DNA of 64,000 nucleotides from Mycolicibacterium cosmeticum (GCF_000613185.1 NZ_CCBB010000003.1:806001-870000), one strand, 5' to 3'. Positions 1 to 9,342 are shown, counted from the first letter of the stretch. Numbers and translations: made by a program. The notes: generated from the sequence alone by a model not told the origin.

Positions 1-267
1 GAGGAGGGTGTCCCGGCGGTGCTGGCGCGGCGGTCGACCGACGAGGACGCGCACACCCTGGCTCGCTCGGCGGCGCTCGAATCGTCGCTGTCCGTCGGCG
101 TCGGGATCGACGGGCGCGGCGCGGTGAGTGTGCAGCACGAGCAGCTGGCCGGGCCCACCGCAGGCCTGCACGCCGGCCCCGCGGTCAGCTCGGCGGCGGC
201 GCGCACATTGGGGCACAACGCGGCTCGTATCGTCGTCGGCATCCCGCTGCGTGCGGTGGCCCCATGA
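1..267 (+). CDS. 3' end of an unrecognised protein
   Basis: An open frame enters from the left edge and ends with a TGA at 265-267, giving the last 88 residues of a protein. The tail is Ala/Val/Arg-rich and has no motif I can assign. The gene ends close to the downstream acyl-CoA synthetase, so the two are probably co-transcribed. In M. tuberculosis the ESX-4 genes esxU and esxT lie immediately upstream of rplM, but this fragment resembles neither. I do not assign a function. Codon use is the same high-GC3 pattern as its neighbours, so it is probably a real gene end. Confidence 0.6.
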   Translation, partial: EEGVPAVLARRSTDEDAHTLARSAALESSLSVGVGIDGRGAVSVQHEQLAGPTAGLHAGPAVSSAAARTLGHNAARIVVGIPLRAVAP

Positions 268-314
268 CCGTCACAACCCCGCGAACAGTCGAGAACAATG
301 GAGGTGTGCCCACC

Positions 315-2198
315 ATGGGCGATTACCGGGAGCTCTATCAGGCCAGCATCGCCGAGCCTGCCGCCTTCTGGGCGCAGGCCGCCGATGCGGTGACGTGGAG
401 CCGCACACCCGAGCGCGTGCTCGACGACACCAACCCGCCGTTCTACCGCTGGTTTCCCGACGGTGAGCTGAACACCTGCGTCAACGCCCTGGACCGGCAC
501 GTGGCCGGTGGCCGCGCCGAGCAGGCGGCGCTGATCTACGACTCCCCGGTCACGGGGACGAAACGCACCTACACCTACCGCGAATTGCTCGACGAGGTGG
601 CGCGTTTCGCGGGTGTGCTGCACGGGCTCGGCGTGCGCAAGGGCGACCGGGTGGTCATCTACATGCCGATGATCCCGGAGGCGGTCATCGCCATGCTGGC
701 CTGCGCCCGGATCGGCGCGGTGCACTCGGTGGTGTTCGGCGGGTTCGCCGCCCACGAGCTGGCCGCGCGGATCGACGACGCCCGACCCACGGTCGTGGTC
801 TCCGCCTCGTGCGGCATCGAACCGTCGCGCACCGTCGCGTACAAGCCGATGCTGGATGCCGCGCTGGAGGCGTCGGCGCATCCGCCCGCGCACTGCGTCA
901 TCGTGCAGCGCGATCAGGCGCCGTGCGAGCTGGTGGCCGGGCGCGACGTGGACTGGCACGAGGCGATGTTCACCGCCACGGCGCAGGACGCGGTGCCCGT
1001 CGCCGCCACCGACCCGCTGTACGTGCTCTACACCTCGGGCACCACGGGCAAACCCAAGGGTGTGGTGCGCGACAACGGCGGTCACGCGGTGGCCCTGTTG
1101 TGGAGCATGCGCCACATCTACGACGTGGCACCCGGTGAGGTGTTCTGGGCGGCCTCCGACGTCGGCTGGGTGGTCGGGCACTCCTACATCGTCTACGGGC
1201 CGCTGCTGCTGGGCGCCACCACCGTGCTCTACGAGGGCAAACCGGTCGGCACCCCGGACCCCGGCGCGTTCTGGCGGGTGATCGACGAGTACCGGGTGAA
1301 GGTGCTGTTCACCGCGCCGACGGCGATCCGCGCGATCCGCAAGGAAGACCCGGACGGCGCCTACCTGGCGCGTTACGACCTGTCCTCTTTGGCGCACCTG
1401 TTCCTGGCCGGTGAACGACTGGACCCCGACACCTATCACTGGGCGGTGCGCAAGCTCGGCATCCCGGTGGTGGACCACTGGTGGCAGACCGAGACCGGCT
1501 GGGCCATCGCCGCCAACCCCGTCGGGGTGCAGCGCCTGCCGTTCAAGGCGGGCTCACCGACGGTGCCGATGCCCGGATACGACGTGCAGATCCTGACCGC
1601 CGACGGGGTGCCGTGCGGACCGGGGGAGGAGGGCGCGGTCTGCATCCGGATGCCGTTGCCGCCCGGCACGCTGCCCACCCTGTGGGGTGACGACGCCCGC
1701 TACCAGGCCTCCTACCTGAGCGAGTACCCCGGCTACTACCTGACCGGCGACGGCGGCTACCTCGACGAGGACGGTTACCTGTTCGTCATGGGCCGCATCG
1801 ACGACGTGATCAACGTGGCCGGGCACCGGTTCTCCACCGGCGCGATCGAGGCGGTGCTGGCCACGCATCCCTCGGTGGCCGAATGCGCGGTCATCGGGGT
1901 GGCCGACGAGATCAAGGGGCAGGTGCCGCGCGGATTGGTGGTGCTCAAGGCCAACGCGGCGGCGCAGGTGTCGGCCGACACCCTGGCCGGGGAGCTGATC
2001 GCCTTGGTGCGCAACGAGATCGGCGCCGTCGCCAGCTTCAAATCGGTCGACGTGGTGCCCGCGCTGCCCAAGACCCGGTCGGGCAAGATCCTGCGCAAGG
2101 CGATGCGCGGTATCGCCCACGGCAAGGACGAGCCGCTGCCCTCGACCATCGAGGACCCGGCGGTGCTGCACGCGCTGCGCCCGATCCTGGCGCCCTGA
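315..2198 (+). CDS. prpE: Propionyl-CoA/acetyl-CoA synthetase (PrpE-type)
   Basis: This is an AMP-forming acyl-CoA synthetase that activates a short-chain acid, probably propionate, with ATP and CoA in the cytosol. The N-terminal ACAS cap (GDYRELYQ) is followed by the adenylate-forming core with the P-loop YTSGTTGKPKG at residues 239-249. The C-terminal motif PKTRSGKILRK contains Lys591, the residue usually acetylated to switch these enzymes off. I chose the ATG at 315 because GGAGGTG sits 8 nt upstream. An in-frame ATG at 264 overlaps the previous stop but adds 17 residues unlike the family. At 627 residues the length is normal. PrpE and Acs are hard to separate by eye; the N-terminus favours PrpE. 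Confidence 0.85.
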   Translation: MGDYRELYQASIAEPAAFWAQAADAVTWSRTPERVLDDTNPPFYRWFPDGELNTCVNALDRHVAGGRAEQAALIYDSPVTGTKRTYTYRELLDEVARFAGVLHGLGVRKGDRVVIYMPMIPEAVIAMLACARIGAVHSVVFGGFAAHELAARIDDARPTVVVSASCGIEPSRTVAYKPMLDAALEASAHPPAHCVIVQRDQAPCELVAGRDVDWHEAMFTATAQDAVPVAATDPLYVLYTSGTTGKPKGVVRDNGGHAVALLWSMRHIYDVAPGEVFWAASDVGWVVGHSYIVYGPLLLGATTVLYEGKPVGTPDPGAFWRVIDEYRVKVLFTAPTAIRAIRKEDPDGAYLARYDLSSLAHLFLAGERLDPDTYHWAVRKLGIPVVDHWWQTETGWAIAANPVGVQRLPFKAGSPTVPMPGYDVQILTADGVPCGPGEEGAVCIRMPLPPGTLPTLWGDDARYQASYLSEYPGYYLTGDGGYLDEDGYLFVMGRIDDVINVAGHRFSTGAIEAVLATHPSVAECAVIGVADEIKGQVPRGLVVLKANAAAQVSADTLAGELIALVRNEIGAVASFKSVDVVPALPKTRSGKILRKAMRGIAHGKDEPLPSTIEDPAVLHALRPILAP

Positions 2199-2210
2199 GC
2201 GCGCCCGCAC

Positions 2211-2723
2211 TCACGGCGGGACGAGCAACTCCTGGTAGATGGTCAGGTCGGTGGCGGAGAAACAGCAGAACGTCACCGACTCGATGGTCGGCGCCTGCGG
2301 CAGCGTCACCCGGACGGTGTCGACGGCGATCCGCGCCGCCGCGTCCGCGGGGTAGCCGTAGACCCCGGTGCTGATGCACGGGAAGGCGATGGAGGTGATG
2401 CCGTGTTCGGCGCCCAGCTGCAGACAGCGGCGATACGCCGACGCCAGCAGGCCGGGTTCGCCGTGGCCGCCGCCCTGCCACACCGGGCCGACGGTGTGGA
2501 TGACGAAGCGGGCCGGCAGCCGGTGGCCGCCGGTCAGCTTGGCGTCGCCGGTGGCGCAGCCGCCGAGGGTGCGGCACTCGGCGAGCAGGCCGGGGCCGGC
2601 CGCCCGGTGGATGGCGCCGTCGACGCCGCCACCACCGAGCAGGGAAGTGTTCGCGGCGTTGACGATCGCGTCGACGCGCCGGGTGGTGATGTCGGCCTGG
2701 ACCGCCGTGAGTTGGACCGCCAT
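2211..2723 (-). CDS. Macro-domain protein (ADP-ribosyl / O-acetyl-ADP-ribose hydrolase family)
   Basis: A single macro domain fills the 170 residues. Visible signatures are the N-terminal strand ending in [19 protein letters not shown] and a following [10 protein letters not shown], as in YmdB-like deacetylases, then VIHTVGPVW and [11 protein letters not shown], which form the ADP-ribose phosphate-binding loops. Family members hydrolyse O-acetyl-ADP-ribose or remove ADP-ribose from proteins. The gene converges on the acyl-CoA synthetase with a 12-nt gap and diverges from rplM. A neighbouring acyl-CoA synthetase with a regulatory lysine could fit acyl-lysine metabolism, but that link is inference. 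Confidence 0.88.
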   Translation of the reverse strand: MAVQLTAVQADITTRRVDAIVNAANTSLLGGGGVDGAIHRAAGPGLLAECRTLGGCATGDAKLTGGHRLPARFVIHTVGPVWQGGGHGEPGLLASAYRRCLQLGAEHGITSIAFPCISTGVYGYPADAAARIAVDTVRVTLPQAPTIESVTFCCFSATDLTIYQELLVPP

Positions 2724-2745
2724 ACCTCACCGTAGCTCGGGCGTT

Positions 2746-2775
2746 TTGACCTGCGGTGACGGTGCCCGGTAAGCT
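2746..2775 (+). promoter_or_regulatory. Candidate SigA-type promoter of rplM-rpsI
   Basis: TTGACC at 2746-2751 and TAAGCT at 2770-2775 are separated by 18 nt, a good match to a vegetative mycobacterial promoter. Transcription would start near 2782, just before the first arm of the leader structure, giving an untranslated leader of about 115 nt ahead of the rplM start at 2897. Confidence 0.6.
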
Positions 2776-2783
2776 GCTCCGTT

Positions 2784-2858
2784 GGTGTGCGCCGCCCCCA
2801 GGCGGGGAGGTGGTTCCCAGGTCAACGTCGGTCGCTGGGATTCCGACGGGCGCACACC
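2784..2858 (+). ncRNA. Structured 5' leader of rplM-rpsI (possible ribosomal-protein autoregulatory element)
   Basis: Three nested or adjacent pairings are visible. P1 pairs GGTGTGCGCC (2784-2793) with GGCGCACACC (2849-2858), 10 perfect pairs. P2 pairs CCCC (2796-2799) with GGGG (2804-2807). P3 pairs TCCCAG (2815-2820) with CTGGGA (2835-2840), extended past a TT/TT loop by GG/CC. Together they form a three-way junction starting right at the predicted transcription start. Ribosomal-protein operons often carry such leaders, bound by one of their own products. That this one binds L13 or S9 is inference. Confidence 0.5.
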
Positions 2859-2896
2859 GGACCGGCAAACCAACCCGAGAAGAGAAGGTAGGGACT

Positions 2897-3336
2897 GTGC
2901 CTACATACACGCCGAAGGCGGGTGACACCACGCGTCAGTGGTACGTCATCGACGCCCAGGACGTGGTGCTCGGCCGGCTCGCCGTGGAAGCAGCCAAGCT
3001 GCTCCGTGGCAAGCACAAGCCGACGTTCACGCCCAATGTCGACGGTGGCGACTTCGTCATCGTCATCAACGCCGAGAAGGTCGCCGTCAGCGGCGACAAG
3101 CTCAACAACAAGTTCGCCTACCGCCACTCGGGTTACCCGGGCGGTCTGCGTAAGCGCACCATCGGCGAGCTGCTGGAGAAGCACCCGACCCGCGTCGTCG
3201 AGAACGCGATCGTCGGCATGCTGCCGCACAACAAGCTGAGCCGTCAGATCCAGAAGAAGCTGAAGGTGTACGCCGGCCCGGAGCATCCGCACGCCGCGCA
3301 GCAGCCGGTTCCGTTCGAAATCAAGCAGGTGGCGCA

Positions 3337-3340
<4 letters not shown>
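2897..3340 (+). CDS. rplM: 50S ribosomal protein L13
   Basis: L13 is an early-assembly protein of the large ribosomal subunit. The 147-residue product starts [10 protein letters not shown] and contains [15 protein letters not shown] and [10 protein letters not shown], the family hallmark, and [10 protein letters not shown] near the C-terminal third. I chose the GTG at 2897, preceded by GAAGGTAGGG, because it gives the standard mycobacterial N-terminus; the longer frame from 2756 would translate the structured leader. The stop overlaps the rpsI GTG by 4 nt, so the two are translationally coupled. This corresponds to Rv3443c. Confidence 0.97.
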
Positions 3341-3858
<518 letters not shown>

Positions 3859-3873
3859 TCGTTTCTGCTCGTG

Positions 3874-3905
3874 GGCGGGCGTGTCGCAGTATGGACACGC
3901 CCGCC
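3874..3905 (+). terminator. Stem-loop downstream of rpsI
   Basis: GGCGGGCGTGTC (3874-3885) and GACACGCCCGCC (3894-3905) form a perfect 12-bp stem with an 8-nt loop, followed by TTCGGCATTTC. There is no long T run, so it may be one of the T-poor terminators common in mycobacteria, or a partial terminator that attenuates read-through into glmM. Confidence 0.6.
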
Positions 3906-3956
3906 TTCGGCATTTCATGGAAGAGTGCAGCCGCACGCGAGGAGGACCACACGAAG

Positions 3957-5291
3957 ATGCGCCGACTGTTCGGGACCGACGGAGTGCGCGGTGTCGCCAA
4001 TCGCGAGCTGACCGCCGAGCTGGCGCTGGCGCTGGGTTCGGCGACGGCCCGGCTCGGCAACGTCGACACCGCACGCCGCCGGATCGCCGTGGTCGGCCGG
4101 GATCCGCGGGCCAGCGGCGAGATGCTCGAAGCCGCGGTCATCGCGGGCCTGACCGCCGAGGGTGTGGACGCGTTGCGGGTCGGCGTGCTGCCCACCCCCG
4201 CGGTGGCCTATCTGACCAACGCCTACGACGCCGACTTCGGGGTGATGATCTCGGCGTCGCACAACGCCATGCCGGACAACGGCATCAAGATCTTCGGCCC
4301 CGGCGGGCACAAGCTCGACGACGCCACCGAGGACCGCATCGAGGAACTGGTCAACGCCGGCCCGGGTAGCCGGCCGCTCGGGGCCGGTATCGGGCGGGTG
4401 GTGGACGCCGGTGACGCGCTCGAGCGGTACCTGCGGCACGTGCAGAAGGCGGTGAGCACCCCGCTGGACGGGCTGACCGTCGTCGTCGACTGTGCCAACG
4501 GTGCTGCGTTCCAGGCCGCGCCGCGGGCCTACCGCGCCGCGGGTGCCACCGTGATCGCGCTGCACGCCGAACCCGACGGCCTCAACATCAACGACCGCTG
4601 CGGCTCCACCCACATGGACACCCTGCGCCACGCGGTGCTCGCCCACCACGCCGATCTCGGCCTGGCGCATGACGGCGACGCCGACCGCTGCCTCGCCGTC
4701 GACGCCCGCGGCGAGATCGTCGACGGCGACGCCATCATGGTCATGCTCGCGCTGGCCATGCAGGACGCCGGCGAACTGGCGTCCAACACCCTGGTGACCA
4801 CCGTGATGAGCAATCTGGGGTTGCATCTGGCCATGCGGGCGGCCGGTATCGAGGTGCGGACCACCGCGGTGGGCGACCGCTATGTCCTCGAGGAGCTGCG
4901 CAACGGCGAGTTCTCCCTGGGCGGTGAGCAGTCCGGCCACATCGTGCTGCCGGCCTTCGGCACCACCGGCGACGGGATCGTCACCGGGCTGCGGTTGATG
5001 TCGCGGATGGCCCAGACCCGGGCCACCCTGGCCGAGCTTTCCCAACCCATGCAGACGTTGCCGCAGGTGCTGATCAACGTCGCGGTGGCCGACAAGACGA
5101 CGGTGGCGCAGGCGCCGTCGGTGCGGACGGCGGTGGCCGCGGCCGAGGCCGAACTCGGCGACACCGGGCGAATCCTGTTGCGCCCCTCGGGAACCGAGCA
5201 GGTGGTCCGGGTGATGGTGGAAGCCGCCGACGAGGACACCGCCCGCCAACTGGCCGTCCGGGTCGCCGAATCGGTGAGCGGCCACAAATAA
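3957..5291 (+). CDS. glmM: Phosphoglucosamine mutase
   Basis: GlmM converts glucosamine-6-phosphate to glucosamine-1-phosphate, the step after GlmS on the way to UDP-GlcNAc and peptidoglycan. The N-terminus [10 protein letters not shown] is diagnostic. The phosphoserine loop is ISASHN with the catalytic Ser at 101, the metal site is DGDADRC, and the C-terminal [12 protein letters not shown] loop binds sugar phosphate. The residue after the catalytic SHN is Ala104 where most relatives have Pro. I chose the ATG at 3957 (444 residues, GAGGAGG upstream); the frame is open further 5' but overlaps the stem-loop. glmS lies 5.8 kb downstream on the same strand. Confidence 0.95.
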   Translation: MRRLFGTDGVRGVANRELTAELALALGSATARLGNVDTARRRIAVVGRDPRASGEMLEAAVIAGLTAEGVDALRVGVLPTPAVAYLTNAYDADFGVMISASHNAMPDNGIKIFGPGGHKLDDATEDRIEELVNAGPGSRPLGAGIGRVVDAGDALERYLRHVQKAVSTPLDGLTVVVDCANGAAFQAAPRAYRAAGATVIALHAEPDGLNINDRCGSTHMDTLRHAVLAHHADLGLAHDGDADRCLAVDARGEIVDGDAIMVMLALAMQDAGELASNTLVTTVMSNLGLHLAMRAAGIEVRTTAVGDRYVLEELRNGEFSLGGEQSGHIVLPAFGTTGDGIVTGLRLMSRMAQTRATLAELSQPMQTLPQVLINVAVADKTTVAQAPSVRTAVAAAEAELGDTGRILLRPSGTEQVVRVMVEAADEDTARQLAVRVAESVSGHK

Positions 5292-5341
5292 TCCCGCTCG
5301 TACAGGGAACCGATCCGGTGCCCGCCGCGTCCTAACCAAGC

Positions 5342-5638
5342 ATGGGACACACGCGTATCGACACCGGCGTGGTGCTCGACGCCGCACAGCGCTACGACAC
5401 CGCCGCCGAACTGCTCGACACGGCGCTGCACTCGCATCTGGCGCGGCTGAGCTTCGACGGATCCCGTGCCGGGCGGTCCTATGCCGATTCCGGCGACGCC
5501 GTCCGCCTCGCGGTCGAACGCAGCTGCGCCCGGCTGGCCGATTGGTCCCGGGCGGCGCGCGAGATCGCCGTCCTGCTGCGCACATCGGTGCGGGACTACA
5601 CCGACGCCGACGGCCGCGCGGCGGGCCGGCTCGGATGA
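5342..5638 (+). CDS. EspC-family type VII secretion-associated small protein
   Basis: The 98-residue, Ala-rich, all-helical protein matches the small EspC/DUF2580-type proteins paired with larger ESX substrates, and corresponds in position and size to Rv3440c (about 103 residues). A helix-turn-helix hairpin is plausible: helix 1 about 8-35, then the turn around FDGSRAGRSYADSG, helix 2 about 50-85. Its stop overlaps the next ATG (ATGA), so the pair is translationally coupled, as expected for co-secreted partners. There is no signal peptide, in keeping with ESX substrates. Export has not been shown by anything in the sequence. Confidence 0.65.
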   Translation: MGHTRIDTGVVLDAAQRYDTAAELLDTALHSHLARLSFDGSRAGRSYADSGDAVRLAVERSCARLADWSRAAREIAVLLRTSVRDYTDADGRAAGRLG

Positions 5639-6882
5639 CCGGGCATGACGTCGACGGCGCGCTCGCCCGGGGCGCGCCGGCCGTCGAGGTGCTCACCGAC
5701 TACGTCGCGGCCTGTCGCGCGCTCGGCCATCCCGCCGCGGAGCCGGGCGCACTGCACGACGCGTACACCGCCGAGGACGGGATGGATCTGGGGGCGCTGG
5801 ATGCCGACTGCGCGGCGGTCGCGGCGGCATTGGGTGCGGTGGACGAGGCGGCCCGGTTGCAGGACGCCGCGCGGGTGGCGCTGGCCGGGGCGTGGCAGGG
5901 CCCGGGTGCCGACGCGGCGGCCGCGGTCATCGGGCAGCATGCGCAGTCGTCGGCAGTGGCGGAGGCCGCGCTGCGTCGGGTCGCCGACACGCTGGGCCAA
6001 TTGCGGGACACCCTATGGCAATTGGTGAGCGGCAAGGTGGCCGCCGTGCAGGACATCGAGGACCGCGCGCAGCGAGAACAGTGGTGGCCGGCGGCGCGGG
6101 CGGTGGCCACCGGCGCAGGCGCCCAGGACACCGCCAGCGAGATCGTCGACGGGAAGGTCAACCCGTTCGTGACGGTCGCGATCGGTTCGGACTGGGCCGA
6201 TGTCATGCAGTCCACCCAGCGTTCGGTGCGCGACGCGTACCACGCTGCGGCCGCGGGCATCTCGGCCGACCCGCCGGGGTTCGGTGCGCCGGTCGCGGCG
6301 ACGGCCCCCGCCGCGGCCTCACCCGCGTTCGCCCCTGACCCGGCTCCGGCGTCAGCTCCGACGGCGGCGCCCGCCGCCGACCCGCTGTCCGCCGCGCTGC
6401 CGGCCGGCGGTCTGGGATCGGGGCTGTCCGGTTCGGGACTGTCGTCGGCGGGAACCGGTTTGACCGGAATCGGGCAGCAGATCGCCGATCTCATCGGCGG
6501 CCTGTTGAACACCGCGTCCGACTCGTCGGCCGGTGACCCGCTGGGCCTCGACGAGCCGGACGGGGATCGAGTCGGCCCCGACGACGAAACCGACGAAACC
6601 GACGAGTCCGATGACGAGGAGGCCGACGAGCAGGCCGCAGACGATGCCGCCGCCGCCGACGGAAAGGAGCCGACCGAAGAGGAAGGGGAACCGGCCGCCG
6701 ACGCGATGGACGGTACCGAACCCGGTGCCGCTCAAGTTGATCCGCCGGCTCCGACGCCGGTACCCGAACCGGTGACCGCGGCTCCGGTTCCGCTGACCGT
6801 ACCGGTGCCCGAACCCGTCCCGGAGCCGCCGCGCACGCCGTGCGAGATCGCGGCCGACGAACTGCCGCAGGCCGGCGACTGA
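5635..6882 (+). CDS. Ala/Pro-rich putative type VII secretion partner protein (Rv3439c-like)
   Basis: The product is 415 residues from the ATG at 5635, which overlaps the previous stop; an upstream in-frame extension to 5542 is unlikely. Residues 1 to about 200 are predicted helical with a WQGPGADAAAAV segment resembling a WXG turn, as in long ESX substrates. Residues about 205-290 are Ala/Pro/Gly-rich. Residues about 300-360 are strongly acidic with DETDETDESDDEEAD-type runs. The tail is Pro/Val-rich and ends with a single Cys region. The order and pairing match Rv3440c-Rv3439c. Function is unknown; secretion with the small partner is inference. Confidence 0.65.
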   Translation: MTGHDVDGALARGAPAVEVLTDYVAACRALGHPAAEPGALHDAYTAEDGMDLGALDADCAAVAAALGAVDEAARLQDAARVALAGAWQGPGADAAAAVIGQHAQSSAVAEAALRRVADTLGQLRDTLWQLVSGKVAAVQDIEDRAQREQWWPAARAVATGAGAQDTASEIVDGKVNPFVTVAIGSDWADVMQSTQRSVRDAYHAAAAGISADPPGFGAPVAATAPAAASPAFAPDPAPASAPTAAPAADPLSAALPAGGLGSGLSGSGLSSAGTGLTGIGQQIADLIGGLLNTASDSSAGDPLGLDEPDGDRVGPDDETDETDESDDEEADEQAADDAAAADGKEPTEEEGEPAADAMDGTEPGAAQVDPPAPTPVPEPVTAAPVPLTVPVPEPVPEPPRTPCEIAADELPQAGD

Positions 6883-6900
6883 GCGGCCTGGACCGCCGGG

Positions 6901-8253
6901 CTAGCGGTGCTGCCCGGCGCCGCCCCGTCGGGAACGGTTGCCGCCCGACGAGCCGTGTCCGCTGCGACCGGCATTGGCGCCGGAGCGGTTCCCCCGCCGG
7001 CCGGACCGTTGCCCCGGCTGGCGGCCGGGCTGCTGCGGTGCCCGCGTCGCGGCCGGCTCCGCACCGGCCAGCACGATCGGACCGCTGAAATTCCGCTCGC
7101 CGGGGGCGATCTCCTGCAGCACCGGATGCGAGGTGCCGCTGAACTTGGTGATGGTCGGCTTGATGCCCGCCTTGCGGGTCAGGCCCCGCACATCGGACAC
7201 CTGGTCGTCGAGCATCAGCGTCACGACGGTGCCGTCGTTGCCGGCGCGGGCGGTGCGGCCCGACCGGTGCAGGTAGGCCTTGTGCTCCACCGGCGGGTCG
7301 GCGTGCACCACCAGGCTCACATCGTCGACGTGGATACCGCGCGCGGCGATATCGGTGGCGACCAGCACGGTTGCCGAACCGTCGGAGAAGGCGGCCAGGT
7401 TGCGGGTCCTGGCGTTCTGGGACAGGTTGCCGTGCAACTCGACCGCCGGGACGCCACGCGAATTCAGCTTGCGGGCAAGGCCTTTGGCGCCGTACTTGGT
7501 GCGGGCGAACACGATGGTGCGACCGGGTGCGGCGGCCAGGTCGGTGAGCACGTCGAACCGGGCAGCGCCGTCGACATGCAGCACATGGTGCGACATCGCG
7601 GTCACCGGTGACTGCTCGGAGTCGACGCTGTGCACCACCGGGTCGTGCAGGTAGCGGTCCACCAGCACGTCGATGCCGTTGTCGAGGGTGGCCGAGAACA
7701 GCAGCCGCTGACCGTCCTTGGGGGTGCGGTCCAGCAGGCGCTTGACCGGCGGCAGGAAGCCCAGGTCGGCCATGTGGTCGGCCTCGTCGAGCACGGTGAT
7801 CTGCACACCGGACAGGTCGGCGTGGCCGGACTTGACGTGGTCCTCCAGCCGGCCGGGGCAGGCGATGACGATATCGATGCCATTGCGCAGCTTGTCGATC
7901 TGCGGGTTGGCGCTGACACCGCCGAAGACGGTGGCCGACCGCAGACCGGTCGCCTGTGCCAGCGGGGCCAGCGAGGCGTCGATCTGGGTGACCAGCTCGC
8001 GGGTGGGGGCCAGGATCAGTGCGCGGAAAGTCTTGGGGCGCCGCGGTGCCGGGTTGGCGGCCAGCCGGCTCACCAGGGGCAGCAGGAACGCGTAGGTCTT
8101 ACCCGAGCCGGTGCGGCCGCGGCCCAGCACGTCGCGGCCGGCCAGCGAATCCGGCAGTGTCGCAGCCTGAATCGGGAAGGGGGTGGTGATGCCGTTGGCG
8201 GCAAGGGCGTTGACGACGGCTTCGGGCAGGCCGAGCTCGGCGAACGTGGACAC
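6901..8253 (-). CDS. rhlE: DEAD-box RNA helicase
   Basis: This ATP-dependent RNA helicase probably acts in RNA unwinding and decay or ribosome assembly. Motifs in order are the Q motif TPFPIQ, Walker A GRGRTGSGKT, PTRELVTQ, DEADHMADLGF, SAT (LLFSATLDN), VATDIAARGIHV and HRSGRTARAG. The last 60 or so residues form a Gly/Arg/Asn-rich basic tail that likely binds RNA without sequence specificity. At 450 residues it is a little shorter than Rv3211 (RhlE, about 527), mainly in that tail. It converges on the preceding gene with 18 nt between. The 209-nt gap upstream holds no gene. Confidence 0.9.
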   Translation of the reverse strand: MSTFAELGLPEAVVNALAANGITTPFPIQAATLPDSLAGRDVLGRGRTGSGKTYAFLLPLVSRLAANPAPRRPKTFRALILAPTRELVTQIDASLAPLAQATGLRSATVFGGVSANPQIDKLRNGIDIVIACPGRLEDHVKSGHADLSGVQITVLDEADHMADLGFLPPVKRLLDRTPKDGQRLLFSATLDNGIDVLVDRYLHDPVVHSVDSEQSPVTAMSHHVLHVDGAARFDVLTDLAAAPGRTIVFARTKYGAKGLARKLNSRGVPAVELHGNLSQNARTRNLAAFSDGSATVLVATDIAARGIHVDDVSLVVHADPPVEHKAYLHRSGRTARAGNDGTVVTLMLDDQVSDVRGLTRKAGIKPTITKFSGTSHPVLQEIAPGERNFSGPIVLAGAEPAATRAPQQPGRQPGQRSGRRGNRSGANAGRSGHGSSGGNRSRRGGAGQHR

Positions 8254-8462
8254 GGATGAACTCCAGAGGTCGTGTGTGGTCGTCCTGCCCGGCGCGGTGG
8301 TTTCCGCGGCGCTCGGTGTGACGATCGAAGGAACTCGACCTTCGCCTGCGCGCGATTCCGGCGAAGCGAAGCGGCAAAAGGCAGAACAGACGATGCCGCT
8401 GGGGAAAGCCTACCGAAGGAGACGCTGTGCGTCCCAATCGTGAGGCGTGCGTCACGTCGGCG

Positions 8463-9338
8463 TCAGCCGGTGGCGTGGTCCCGGTTGGCCAGGGCGATTT
8501 TGATGAACGCGTCCCGGGTGGGGTTGCTCACCGTCGCGTCCCAGATCAACGTGGCGCGGCTGGGCTCACCGTCGGCGATGGGGACCGCCCGCACGTCGGG
8601 GCGCCGGTAGTACCGGGTGGTCGAGCGCGGGAGGATCGCGAAACCCTCTTGGGCGGCAACCAGTTCCAGCTTCTCCTCGACGGTGGACACGGTCTTGGCC
8701 GCCGCGGCCCGCCGGTGTTCGGGCGTGGTGAGCGCGTACCACTCGGGTACCGTGCCGGGGTTCTGCAGCAGGCGCAGCGCGGCCAGTTCGGCCATCCGCA
8801 CCGACGGCCGGTCGGCGAGCGGATTGCCGGTCGACAGCAGTGCGTCGCGGGGCTCCTCCAGCAGCGCCGCGGTGCCCAGACCGTCGCGGTCGAACGGTTC
8901 CCTGGCGTAGACGACGTCGACGTCCCCGCGGCGCACCACCTCGACCTGCTCGGCCCACCACACCTGCACCACCTCGGCGCGGTGCAGCGGATCGGCCGCC
9001 TCGAACTCGCGCACCGCCGCGGTGGCCAGCAACCCGGGCATCACCCCGACACGCACCGTGACGGGTGCCGCCGTCGCCTGGAAAAGCCTGTCCCGCAGTG
9101 CTTTCGATTCGGCGAGCAGGAAGCGGGCGTCGGTCAACAGCTGGTGGCCCGCGGCGGTCAGCTCGGTGCCGCGCGAATCCCGGGACAGCAACCGCACGCC
9201 CAGCTCGGCCTCGAGTGCACGGATCTGCCGGGAGAGCACGGGTTGGGCGATGTGCAGGCGCTTGGCGGCGCGGCCGAAGTTCAACTCCTCGGCCACTGCC
9301 ACGAAGTAGCGCAGTTTGCGCAGGTCCAGATCGGCCAT
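8463..9338 (-). CDS. LysR-family transcriptional regulator
   Basis: The N-terminal winged helix-turn-helix (DLRKLRYFVAVAEELNFGRAA, with recognition segment IAQPVLSRQIRALE) is followed by a periplasmic-binding-protein-like effector domain of about 200 residues. I place the start at the ATG at 9338 (291 residues) because GGGG lies 7 nt upstream. The ATG at 9344 and the one at 9386 are also possible. The gene diverges from an SDR oxidoreductase at 9415, the usual LysR arrangement in which the regulator controls its divergent neighbour and itself. A palindrome between them (9343-9357) is the likely binding site. The inducer is unknown. Confidence 0.88.
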   Translation of the reverse strand: MADLDLRKLRYFVAVAEELNFGRAAKRLHIAQPVLSRQIRALEAELGVRLLSRDSRGTELTAAGHQLLTDARFLLAESKALRDRLFQATAAPVTVRVGVMPGLLATAAVREFEAADPLHRAEVVQVWWAEQVEVVRRGDVDVVYAREPFDRDGLGTAALLEEPRDALLSTGNPLADRPSVRMAELAALRLLQNPGTVPEWYALTTPEHRRAAAAKTVSTVEEKLELVAAQEGFAILPRSTTRYYRRPDVRAVPIADGEPSRATLIWDATVSNPTRDAFIKIALANRDHATG

Positions 9339-9342
9339 CGCC

